Below, piece after piece: positions 1 to 6,898 of a stretch of DNA of 16,372 bases. Each line of letters starts with the position of its first letter. Position 1 is the first letter of the stretch. Source of the stretch: an uncultured Variovorax sp. (GTDB lineage: Bacteria; Pseudomonadota; Gammaproteobacteria; Burkholderiales; Burkholderiaceae); the NCBI GenBank assembly GCA_946478645.1, contig CAMLCW010000074.1, positions 1 through 16,372 of the forward strand, in the 5' to 3' direction. The notes below the pieces were generated by a model that was given only the letters and a program-made list of their open reading frames with translations, was not told the origin of the DNA and did not search any database. The position numbers and the translations under genes were made by a program.

Positions 1-1419
1 CCGCGCGCCATCGCGCTGGACCACGAGATCATGCGGGTGTTCCAGCAGCTCGGCGTGGTGGAGGCGATCGCGCCCTACACCGAGCCGTTCACCAATTCCG
101 AATACCTCGGCGTCGACGGGCAGTTGATCCGCCGCATGACGATGGTGGCGCCGCCTTACCCGCAGGGCTACACGCCTTCGCTCGTGTTCACGCAGCCGCC
201 CGTGGAGCGCGTGCTGCGCGCGCGCGTGGCGCAGATGCCGAACGTCCACGTCGAGCTCGGCGTCGAGATGAACGCACTCACGCAGGACGACGAGGGCGTC
301 GCGCTGCAGATCGAATCCGGCGGCGAAAGGCGCACCGTGCGCGCCCGCTACGCCATCGCCTGCGACGGCGGCAGCAGCGGCGTGCGCGCGCAGCTGGGCA
401 TCGGCATGCACGACCTCGACTTCGACGAGCCCTGGCTCGTGGTCGACGTGCTCGTCAACGCAGAGGGCCTGGCCAAGCTGCCGAAGGTGAGCGTGCAGTA
501 CTGCGAACCCCACCGCCCCTGCACCCTGGTGGTCGGCCCGAAGAACCATCGCCGCTGGGAAATCTCGATCCTGCCGGGCGAAGACCCGAAGCAGATCGCC
601 ACGCCCGCGCAGACATGGAAGCTGCTGTCGCGCTGGCTCTCGCCCGAGGACGGCACCCTGTGGCGGCAGGCCAGCTACCGCTTCCATGCGCTGGTCGCCA
701 GCGAATGGCGTCGCGGCCGCGTCTTCCTTGCGGGCGACGCGGCCCACATGCAGCCGCCGTTTCTCGGCCAGGGCATGTGCCAGGCGGTGCGCGACGTGGC
801 CAACCTGAGCTGGAAGCTCGCGGCGGTGCTGCAGGGCGAGGTTGAGTGCGATGAAGAGGGCGCTGCGGGCGCGATGCTGCTCGACAGCTATGGCGCCGAA
901 AGGCAGGCGCACGTGCGCGAGCTCACGAGCCGCATCAAGGGCGTGGGCGCCGTCATCTGCGAGCGCGACCCGGCCAAGGCGAGGGCACGCGACGCACGGC
1001 TGCTGGCCGAGTGCGGCGGACACGTACAGGACACGCCGCGCCAGGACATCCTGCCGCGGCTGGAGCGCGGCCTGCTGTCGGCGGTGCCCGGTGCCGCGCG
1101 CGGCACGCTGTTTCCGCAGCCGTGGCTGCACGGCGGGGCAGGGCAGCCTCGGCGCATGGATGAGGTGGCGGGCCACGGCTGGCGGCTGGTGCTGGCACCG
1201 GGGGTTGCAGAGCCCGACATCGCGCCGATGCCGGGGCTCGCCGTGGTGGCGCTCGGTGGTGCGGACGATGCGGAAGGCGTGGCCACGGCGTGGTTCCAGC
1301 GGCACGAATGCGCCGCGGCGCTCGTGCGGCCCGACCACTACGTGTATGGCGTGGCCGGCAGTGCGGCCGGGGCCGCTGCGTTGTGCGAGGAGGCGGCGGT
1401 GGCGCTGGGGTGGCGTTAG
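1..1419 (+). CDS. MhpA-like FAD-dependent aromatic hydroxylase, 5' partial
   Basis: This is the C-terminal 472 residues of a flavoprotein monooxygenase whose start lies before the window; the frame is open from base 1. It resembles the 3-(3-hydroxyphenyl)propionate / resorcinol-type hydroxylases, which use NAD(P)H and O2 to ortho-hydroxylate phenolic acids in the cytosol. Visible family motifs are the DG motif (YAIACDGGSSGVR, about fragment residue 122) and the FAD ribityl-binding GD motif (VFLAGDAAHMQPPFLGQG, about residue 246), followed by the helix containing NLSWKLAAVL. MhpA-type proteins are about 550 residues, so only the N-terminal Rossmann GxGxxG part should be missing. Its base composition is more GC-rich than the catabolic block to the right, and it is separated from that block by a toxin remnant, so I treat it as host background. 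The exact substrate is unknown. Confidence 0.8.
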   Translation, partial: PRAIALDHEIMRVFQQLGVVEAIAPYTEPFTNSEYLGVDGQLIRRMTMVAPPYPQGYTPSLVFTQPPVERVLRARVAQMPNVHVELGVEMNALTQDDEGVALQIESGGERRTVRARYAIACDGGSSGVRAQLGIGMHDLDFDEPWLVVDVLVNAEGLAKLPKVSVQYCEPHRPCTLVVGPKNHRRWEISILPGEDPKQIATPAQTWKLLSRWLSPEDGTLWRQASYRFHALVASEWRRGRVFLAGDAAHMQPPFLGQGMCQAVRDVANLSWKLAAVLQGEVECDEEGAAGAMLLDSYGAERQAHVRELTSRIKGVGAVICERDPAKARARDARLLAECGGHVQDTPRQDILPRLERGLLSAVPGAARGTLFPQPWLHGGAGQPRRMDEVAGHGWRLVLAPGVAEPDIAPMPGLAVVALGGADDAEGVATAWFQRHECAAALVRPDHYVYGVAGSAAGAAALCEEAAVALGWR

Positions 1420-1472
1420 GAAAATCTTGACGAACAGCATCTTCCCGCGATGCTCGACAAGAACTTGCCTGG

Positions 1473-1715
1473 CTACGTTTTCTCAATGCGTGTGAGCGCC
1501 TCGCGAGGCGTGACGATCGGTACGCCTTCGAACTGCTCAAGCACAAGCAGGCCTTGGTCGCCCGAAACAATGAGATCGGCCTGCGCCGCTCGCGCGAGAG
1601 CAAGCACTGCATCGTCGTCCGGGTCGCGGCACACGGGCTGCGCCAGAGGCTCCGCGTGCATAAGTTGCATGGCCGCGGCGTAATCGAGTTCGGTCAAAGT
1701 TAGGCGAGATTTCCA
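1473..1715 (-). pseudogene. C-terminal remnant of a PIN-domain (VapC-like) toxin
   Basis: The minus-strand frame gives 80 residues ending in TRIEKT. It contains the hallmarks of the C-terminal half of the 'toxin component, PIN family' proteins: PVCRDPDDDAVLALA, then AQADLIVSGDQGLLVL, then GVPIVTPREAL. These carry the C-terminal acidic metal ligands (RDPDDD and SGD) of a PIN ribonuclease. The N-terminal half with the first catalytic Asp (LDTN) and the middle Glu is absent, because a stop codon (1716-1718) closes the frame upstream. Full-length relatives are about 140 residues. The only possible start is a TTG at 1697 without a convincing ribosome binding site. I call it a broken gene. Its missing front half may be the fragment at 15506-15602. 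Confidence 0.72.
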
Positions 1716-1779
1716 TCATGACCGCGTGGATGGGCAGCCAGCGGCTACCGGCAAGCAGCGGGTCCGGTGCTGTCGATCC

Positions 1780-2553
1780 TCAAAGGACGTCTAGCGAGGA
1801 CTGGACATGCGCGATGTGCCTTGACATGGACATGGCAGCTACCTGTTGATCGTCCCTGGACATCCGACTGTCGATTGAAGAAGTAGTGATCGCGCCCAAG
1901 ACGTCGCCACTCGCGTTGCGCATTGCCATTCCAATTCCGATGACGCCCGCCACGTTGTAGTGCCCGATAACGGCATGTCCGCGGCGTTGGGTAGCACGAA
2001 TGAGTGCGCGCAAGGTCGACTCCGTAAGCGAACCGTACCCTGATAGTCGCTTTGCATTTGCACGGATGCATTCACTTAGCTCAGCGGGAGGCAATGTAGC
2101 GAGGATGGCGAGCCCACCTGCGCCTACGCCCAGCGGGTTTCGGGTGCCGACGTTGACCGTCAGCACCTGCACCGGATACGAGCCAACCACACGGGCGAGG
2201 CAAATCGACTCGTACCCTACGCGCGCGATGAGGAACGCGCTGTTTCCCGTCTCCTCTGAAACAGACCTGAGGACGGGCTCGCACACCGTCCTCAAATCGG
2301 ACCGATCGGCGAAAGCGGCTGCCATCTGCCGACAGTAGTCCCCCAGCAAATAGCGCTTCGACCCGGTGGGCCGCTGCAAAAGGCCCTGTCTCTCCAAGGC
2401 CTGGACGATGCGGTGCACCGTCGGACGCTCCAGCTCGCAGGCTGACACGATCTCGGCCACCGTCAGGCCGTGCGATCCGTGGGCGACGACCTGCTTCAGA
2501 ACACCGATGGTGCGATCGATGCTCTGGGTTCCACGTGCTTCCGTTGTGCTCAT
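1780..2553 (-). CDS. IclR-family transcriptional regulator
   Basis: This 257-residue protein has the normal IclR length and layout. An N-terminal winged helix-turn-helix spans about residues 10-72, with recognition-helix region LTVAEIVSACELERPTVHRI. A linker follows, then a C-terminal effector-binding GAF-like domain from about 85 to 250, including the typical segments LRSVSEETGNSAFL and NPLGVGAGGLAIL. The start codon is at 2551-2553 with only a weak GAAG-like ribosome binding site. It is transcribed divergently from the citryl-CoA lyase operon, the usual arrangement for an IclR regulator controlling its neighbouring catabolic genes and itself. A GTGGACAT half-site lies just upstream of its start, and a full palindrome lies nearer the divergent operon. 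The effector is unknown but is probably the pathway substrate or a CoA/acid intermediate. IclR proteins can activate or repress. Confidence 0.93.
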   Translation of the reverse strand: MSTTEARGTQSIDRTIGVLKQVVAHGSHGLTVAEIVSACELERPTVHRIVQALERQGLLQRPTGSKRYLLGDYCRQMAAAFADRSDLRTVCEPVLRSVSEETGNSAFLIARVGYESICLARVVGSYPVQVLTVNVGTRNPLGVGAGGLAILATLPPAELSECIRANAKRLSGYGSLTESTLRALIRATQRRGHAVIGHYNVAGVIGIGMAMRNASGDVLGAITTSSIDSRMSRDDQQVAAMSMSRHIAHVQSSLDVL

Positions 2554-2568
2554 GCTTCAAATCATAGC

Positions 2569-2576
2569 GTGGACAT
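2569..2576. promoter_or_regulatory. candidate IclR half-operator in front of the regulator gene
   Basis: GTGGACAT matches the right arm of the palindrome found at 2635-2647 and in the gap at 10870-11331, but the left arm here is poor. It sits 16-23 bp upstream of the regulator start codon, where binding could give autoregulation. It is weak on its own and is listed because of the nearby full site. Confidence 0.35.
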
Positions 2577-2634
2577 CATGCGTTGTAGAGCAGGAAATAC
2601 ACAGCAGCGGCGCGCCAATGCAGGCAAAAAAACA

Positions 2635-2647
2635 TCCACATCGTGGA
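2635..2647. promoter_or_regulatory. candidate IclR operator, perfect 5-3-5 palindrome
   Basis: TCCAC-ATC-GTGGA is a perfect inverted repeat in the regulator/operon intergenic region, within a 19-bp block (2632-2650) that recurs almost unchanged at 11110-11128. IclR-family operators are typically palindromes of about 13-15 bp, so the size fits. The site lies about 100 bp upstream of the lyase start and about 30 bp upstream of a conserved ATTACGATTC block. Such a position would suit an activator or a co-activating dimer pair. Assignment to the adjacent regulator is inference. Confidence 0.65.
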
Positions 2648-2676
2648 CGTGGCGCTACTTCGTAGTGGCACCCGAA

Positions 2677-2686
2677 ATTACGATTC
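2677..2686 (+). promoter_or_regulatory. candidate promoter block of the catabolic operon
   Basis: ATTACGATTC lies 45 bp after the start of the operator block, and the same ten bases lie 44 bp after the second operator block (11154-11163). CGCT, TTCG and TGGCA are also shared between the two sites at nearly the same positions. TACGAT inside the block matches four of six bases of a sigma-70 -10 element. No good -35 element is visible, which is compatible with an activator-dependent promoter. The transcription start would fall about 50 bp before the lyase start. Confidence 0.45.
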
Positions 2687-2744
2687 GTCTCCACAGGTTC
2701 GGGAGCCATCCCGGTGGCCTGCACCCATTCAAACGGAGATGAGC

Positions 2745-3542
2745 ATGACCCCAACGGCTGACCGTAAATACTGGCGCACCGCGATTGCGGACCCTTCACC
2801 CCACGAAGGGACCGTGGTTCGAGGCTATGACGTCCTCACGGATCTCGTAGGCAAGATCGACTTCGGCGCCATGGTCTACCTGCTCTACAAAGGAGAGCTG
2901 CCCAAGGGTAACGAGGCGAAGATCATCAACGCGATGTTCATTTCGGTCGCCGACCACGGCATCTCGCCGTCGTCGACCGTCACCCGGTTTGTGCAGGCAG
3001 CCGGCGTTCCGATCCAGTGTTCAGTGGCAGCCGGCGCCATGATGTTCGGCGACGTTCATGGGGGCGCGGGCGAAGAGTTCTCGCGCTACATCCAGGAACT
3101 GGTGTCCGATGCAGCCGCCAGCGGTCGCAGCTATGAAGACGTGGCGACCGAATACGTCGGCAAGCACAGGCGCCTGGATGGCTTTGGGCATCCGCAGCAT
3201 CCCGAGGGCGATCCCCGTGGCAAGAGGCTGTTCGCGCTTGCCGAAGAGTATGGGCTCGCAGGCGAGCACATCCGGATGACCCGCGAACTGGAGAAGGCGC
3301 TGATAAAGAAGAAGAACCGCCCCTTGCTCGCAAACATCGACGCGGCTGTCGGCGCAATCATCTCGGATCTCGGTATCGACTGGCGCCTGGCGCGCGCCTT
3401 CATCGTCGTGCCGCGCACAGCAGGCCTTTTTGCCCACGCATTTGAAGAGTCGGTGCGCGAGCCCGGCTGGCGCCAGATCACGCTGGACCAGGTCGAGTAC
3501 GACGGCCCCGCCCGGCGGACCAACGACGGCCCTTCCATCTGA
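2745..3542 (+). CDS. citryl-CoA lyase / citrate synthase-like protein (short type)
   Basis: This 265-residue protein has the citrate-synthase fold but is much shorter than citrate synthase (about 370-430 residues). That is the length of proteins annotated as citryl-CoA lyase. The three citrate-synthase catalytic positions are visible: His105 in VHGGAGEE, His149 in GFGHPQHPEGDPR, and Asp199 in NIDAAVGAI. Arg224 in VPRTAG fits the substrate-binding arginine. I chose the ATG at 2745 because GGAG (2735-2738) is then six bases upstream; the ATG at 2739 would touch it. It is the first gene of the plus-strand operon. The likely chemistry is retro-Claisen/aldol cleavage of a citryl-CoA-like (3-hydroxy-3-carboxyacyl) thioester, releasing acetyl-CoA or a homologue and an oxo-acid. 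The true substrate is unknown, and the reverse synthase direction is possible. Confidence 0.83.
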   Translation: MTPTADRKYWRTAIADPSPHEGTVVRGYDVLTDLVGKIDFGAMVYLLYKGELPKGNEAKIINAMFISVADHGISPSSTVTRFVQAAGVPIQCSVAAGAMMFGDVHGGAGEEFSRYIQELVSDAAASGRSYEDVATEYVGKHRRLDGFGHPQHPEGDPRGKRLFALAEEYGLAGEHIRMTRELEKALIKKKNRPLLANIDAAVGAIISDLGIDWRLARAFIVVPRTAGLFAHAFEESVREPGWRQITLDQVEYDGPARRTNDGPSI

Positions 3543-3558
3543 CGGATCCATCGATCCA

Positions 3559-3592
3559 AAGCCGCCGCGACCTGGCTGCGGCTTGCTTTTTC
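3559..3592 (+). terminator. hairpin plus T-run, possible attenuator inside the operon
   Basis: AAGCCGC (3559-3565) and GCGGCTT (3578-3584) form a 7-bp stem with a 12-base loop, followed immediately by GCTTTTTC. This resembles a Rho-independent terminator between the lyase and thiolase genes. As the downstream genes have no obvious promoter of their own, it may be a partial terminator that lowers expression of the rest. Stem stability is moderate and function is not proven. Confidence 0.45.
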
Positions 3593-3617
3593 AAACGTTC
3601 ATGACTTGGAGAGACAT

Positions 3618-4796
3618 ATGACTGATCGCGTCGCTATTGCTGGAATTGGAATGACCTCGTTTGGAAAGTTTCTCGACCGCTCGGTCAGAAGTCTTTCCGA
3701 AGAGGCCGTCAAGATCGCACTGGAAGATGCCGGCATCACTGCCGATCGCGTCGACCGCGTTTACTTCGGCAACGCGGCGGCCGGTCTCGTCACCGGCCAG
3801 GAAATGGTCCGCGCCCAGGCAGCATTGAGATTCACCGGGCTCATGGGCAAGCCGATGATCAACACCGAGAACGCGTGCGCCACGGGCAGTACCGCATTCC
3901 ATCTGGCATGGCAGTGCGTGGCAGCCGGACAAGCCGACATCGTGCTGGTGGTCGGTGCTGAAAAGCTGACCCACACCGACAAGGCGGTGTCCTTCGGTGC
4001 ATTCGGCGCTGCGGTGGACATGGAAGAGAAGCAGCTTGACCACATTGGATCAGGCAGCGGCTCCATTTTTATGGACATCTACGCCGAAAGAACGCGCCGC
4101 TACATGGAAGCGACGGGCGTGACGTCGGCTGACATTGCGCAGATCGTGGTCAAGAGCCGGCATGCGGCGTCCCTCAATCCCTTTGCCCAATTTCGCAAAC
4201 CCACGACGGTTGAAGAGGTGCTGGGGGCTCGCATGATCAGCAACCCGCTGACGCTTCCGATGTGCTCATCGATCGGGGACGGTGCCGCCGCGATCGTTCT
4301 TGTCTCGAGCCGCGTCGCTGCGCAATTGACGGGCGCCAGGCCGGTCTGGGTGGCAGCTTCTGCATTGGTTTCCGGATCGGCAAATACGGAGGGGCCAAAT
4401 GCTTCGGCGCGGGCATCCAAGGCAGCCTATGAAGCAGCTTCGATCGACCCCCGCGACGTTCACGTCGTCGAGGTGCACGATGGGGCCGCGCCCAGCGAAC
4501 TGATCAACGCCGAGACCCTGCAGCTTTGCGCGCCCGGAGAAGCCGTTCACCTGCTGCGAAGCGGCGCGACAGACCTTGGCGGAAAGGTCTCCATCAATCC
4601 AAGCGGCGGCTTGATCAGCCGGGGCCATCCCATCGGGGCTACCGGCACCGCTCAGATCTTCGAGCTGGCGCAACAACTGCGCGGTGAGGCCGGTGAACGG
4701 CAGCGCCCGGCCGCCAGGGTTGGATTGGCACAGAACTCCGGCGGCCAAGTCGGCGGTGACTCGGCCGCAGCGGTGGTGACCATCCTCACCGCCTGA
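3618..4796 (+). CDS. SCP2-type thiolase family protein
   Basis: This 392-residue protein has the two-domain thiolase fold. The nucleophilic cysteine is Cys87 in NTENACATGSTAF. His288 sits in EVHDGAAPSEL, a motif of the SCP2/lipid-transfer thiolase branch, and His337 is in GHPIGATG. The C-terminal CxGGG cysteine of classical biosynthetic or degradative thiolases is absent; that position reads AQNSGGQVGG, as in SCP2-like members. The ATG at 3618 follows GGAGA by five bases; an upstream TTG at 3606 overlaps that ribosome site and was rejected. The expected role is thiolytic or retro-Claisen cleavage of a 3-oxoacyl-CoA at the end of the beta-oxidation-like cycle. Some SCP2 thiolases are instead retro-aldolases that need a DUF35 partner, and none is seen here. 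Confidence 0.85.
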   Translation: MTDRVAIAGIGMTSFGKFLDRSVRSLSEEAVKIALEDAGITADRVDRVYFGNAAAGLVTGQEMVRAQAALRFTGLMGKPMINTENACATGSTAFHLAWQCVAAGQADIVLVVGAEKLTHTDKAVSFGAFGAAVDMEEKQLDHIGSGSGSIFMDIYAERTRRYMEATGVTSADIAQIVVKSRHAASLNPFAQFRKPTTVEEVLGARMISNPLTLPMCSSIGDGAAAIVLVSSRVAAQLTGARPVWVAASALVSGSANTEGPNASARASKAAYEAASIDPRDVHVVEVHDGAAPSELINAETLQLCAPGEAVHLLRSGATDLGGKVSINPSGGLISRGHPIGATGTAQIFELAQQLRGEAGERQRPAARVGLAQNSGGQVGGDSAAAVVTILTA

Positions 4797-4857
4797 GTCG
4801 TTGCGTGAATCCGTACTGGTATCTCGAAACGATCAATCAATACATCTGGAGACTGAC

Positions 4858-5772
4858 ATGACACAGCGACTGCTGGGCAAAGTGATTGTGGTGACCGGCG
4901 CTGGCGCCGGCGTGGGCAAGGAGATCGCGCTGGAAGCGGCGCGCCAGGGCGCGAAAGTGGTCGTGAACGATCTGGGCGTGAGCATGGACGGCGTCGGCGG
5001 CAGCGCCGGACCGGCCCAGGAGACGGTCGATCAGATCCGGGCCGCAGGCGGCGAGGCCAGCGCAAACACCGACAGCGTGGCCGAGTGGAATTCGGCGCAA
5101 CAGATCGTGAAGCAGGCACTCGATCTGTACGGACGCGTCGACGGTCTTGTGAACAACGCGGGCAACCTGCGTGACGGGATCTTCCACAAGATGTCGGAGG
5201 AAAACTTCGACGCGGTGGTGAAGGTGCACCTGAAGGGCTGCTTCAACATGGCTCGCGCCGTCGCGCCGCATTTCAAGAGCCAGGAGTCGGGTGCCATCGT
5301 GCACATGACCTCCACCTCGGGGCTGATCGGCAACTTCGCGCAAGCCAATTACTCTGCCGCGAAGATGGGCGTTGTCGGCCTGTCGAAATCGATCGCGCTG
5401 GACATGGAGCGCTTCCACGTGCGCTCCAACTGCATTGCGCCCTTCGCGTTCACCCGCATGGTGAGCTCGATCCCGACCGACACCCCCGAGGGCATGGCCC
5501 GCACGCTGGTCAACCAGCGCATGGAAGTGGCCAAGATTGCGCCCTTCACCTGCGCGCTGCTGACCGACGAAGCCGGCGGCGTGAGCGGCCAGATCTTCGG
5601 CGTTCGCAGCAACGAGATCTACCTGTTCTCCCAGCCGCGGCCGATCCGCACCGCGCACCGCAGCGAGGGCTGGACCGTCGACACCTGCCTGGAAGTGGCG
5701 CTGCCGATGATGAAGCCCTCGTTCTACCCCCTGGACAACTCCCGCGACGTGTTCACCTGGGATCCCGTCTGA
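4858..5772 (+). CDS. SDR dehydrogenase, MFE-2-like 3-hydroxyacyl-CoA dehydrogenase
   Basis: This is a 304-residue classical-type short-chain dehydrogenase. The nucleotide-binding motif is TGAGAGVGK (13-21), the structural motif NNAG is at 99-102, and the catalytic set is Ser152, Tyr165 (ANYSAAK) and Lys169. The insert VVVNDLGVSMDGVGGSAGPAQ and the VHLKG segment are typical of the dehydrogenase domain of peroxisomal multifunctional enzyme type 2 and related bacterial 3-hydroxyacyl-CoA dehydrogenases. Asp38 after the second strand suggests NAD rather than NADP. The C-terminal tail is longer than in FabG-like SDRs, also as in the MFE-2 group. The start at 4858 has GGAG six bases upstream. In context it should oxidise the 3-hydroxyacyl-CoA made by a crotonase and pass it to the thiolase encoded just upstream. 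Confidence 0.87.
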   Translation: MTQRLLGKVIVVTGAGAGVGKEIALEAARQGAKVVVNDLGVSMDGVGGSAGPAQETVDQIRAAGGEASANTDSVAEWNSAQQIVKQALDLYGRVDGLVNNAGNLRDGIFHKMSEENFDAVVKVHLKGCFNMARAVAPHFKSQESGAIVHMTSTSGLIGNFAQANYSAAKMGVVGLSKSIALDMERFHVRSNCIAPFAFTRMVSSIPTDTPEGMARTLVNQRMEVAKIAPFTCALLTDEAGGVSGQIFGVRSNEIYLFSQPRPIRTAHRSEGWTVDTCLEVALPMMKPSFYPLDNSRDVFTWDPV

Positions 5773-5803
5773 CCGGACAGAGCCATCCATCAGGAGACAA
5801 GCG

Positions 5804-6898
5804 ATGAGTGAAGACACGCGTGACATGCTGCATGAAGCGGCGCTGCGGATACTCGCGGACAAGCCCAAGGATCTGTGGGCAGTGCTGCAGGAGTCCGGAT
5901 TCGACAAGGCCTTGCTGCCCGAGAGCAAGGGTGGTGCCGGCATCGGCTTGGCCGATGCCTGCGGGCTGTTGTCGCTCGCCGGTGAGCATGCTGCGGCTGT
6001 TCCGCTGGCCGAGGCGATGGTCGGGCACTGGCTACTGGACCACGCCGGTATCGAGGGCGCAGGCTCCCCGACCATTGCGTCATCGGTGCAGTCCGAGCCC
6101 ATGCGAGTCGGTGTCGCGCGTGAAGGCAAGCGGGTCGACGGCACGCTGCGCCGCGTGCCGTGGGGCGAGACCTGCACGCACGTCGCGTTCATCGTGGGGG
6201 CCGGCACAGCCGCCCAACTGATCGTCGTGGCCCGTGATGCTGCAGGCGTATCCATCACACCCGGCCGCAACCTCGCCGGTGAGCCGCGCGACACGCTGGT
6301 GCTCGAAGGCGTGGTGCCGCAGGCAGTGGTCCCCGCGCCATTCGATGCAAGCGAGTTGCTCTCCATTACGGCCATCCTGCGCAGTGCACTCATGGCCGGA
6401 GCCATCGGTCGCGCCCTCGCTCTTTCAGTCGAGTACGCCAACCTCCGCGTGCAGTTCGGCCGACCGATCGGCAAGTTCCAGGCGGTGCAGCAAAGCATTG
6501 CCCTTCTGGCGACGCAGGCAGCCGCCGCGCGTGCCGCTGCCGAGGCTGGCAGCGACGCGATCGACGAATGGCTCGGCGGGTCGGGCGCGCCCCTCACGCA
6601 CAGCATTGCTGCCGCCAGCGCCAAGATCCGAACCGGCGAAGCAGCCGGCCAGGCATGTGCAATCGCCCACCAGGTGTTCGGCGCCATCGGCTTCACCGAG
6701 GAGCACGAACTGCACCAGTTCACCAAGCGGCTCTGGTCCTGGCGAGACGAGTGCGGCAACGAGGCCTTCTGGTCGCGTGAGCTGGGCGAACGCATCCTGG
6801 CCGGTGACGCCGGGCAGTCCCTCTGGCGCGCCATGGTGCCGGTGGCGAATGCCACCACGGGCGCGGCAGTCGAAGAGCAAGCAGGAGCAGCACGATGA
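5804..6898 (+). CDS. acyl-CoA dehydrogenase family protein, probable non-catalytic partner subunit
   Basis: This 364-residue protein has the acyl-CoA dehydrogenase fold. The helical N-terminal domain contains LLPESKGGAGIGLADAC (38-54). The C-terminal domain carries the family signature RVQFGRPIGKFQAVQQ (215-230) and HQVFGAIGFTEEH (289-301). The middle beta-domain lacks the usual TEPxxGSD FAD/substrate loop, and there is no YEGT-type catalytic glutamate near the C-terminus. It starts at 5804 behind GGAGA and overlaps the next dehydrogenase gene by four bases (ATGA). Such coupled, diverged pairs are known to form alpha2beta2 acyl-CoA dehydrogenases in actinobacterial steroid catabolism (for example FadE28-FadE29), where the two half-sites combine. 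By analogy this is one subunit of a heteromeric enzyme; that is inference. Confidence 0.85.
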   Translation: MSEDTRDMLHEAALRILADKPKDLWAVLQESGFDKALLPESKGGAGIGLADACGLLSLAGEHAAAVPLAEAMVGHWLLDHAGIEGAGSPTIASSVQSEPMRVGVAREGKRVDGTLRRVPWGETCTHVAFIVGAGTAAQLIVVARDAAGVSITPGRNLAGEPRDTLVLEGVVPQAVVPAPFDASELLSITAILRSALMAGAIGRALALSVEYANLRVQFGRPIGKFQAVQQSIALLATQAAAARAAAEAGSDAIDEWLGGSGAPLTHSIAAASAKIRTGEAAGQACAIAHQVFGAIGFTEEHELHQFTKRLWSWRDECGNEAFWSRELGERILAGDAGQSLWRAMVPVANATTGAAVEEQAGAAR

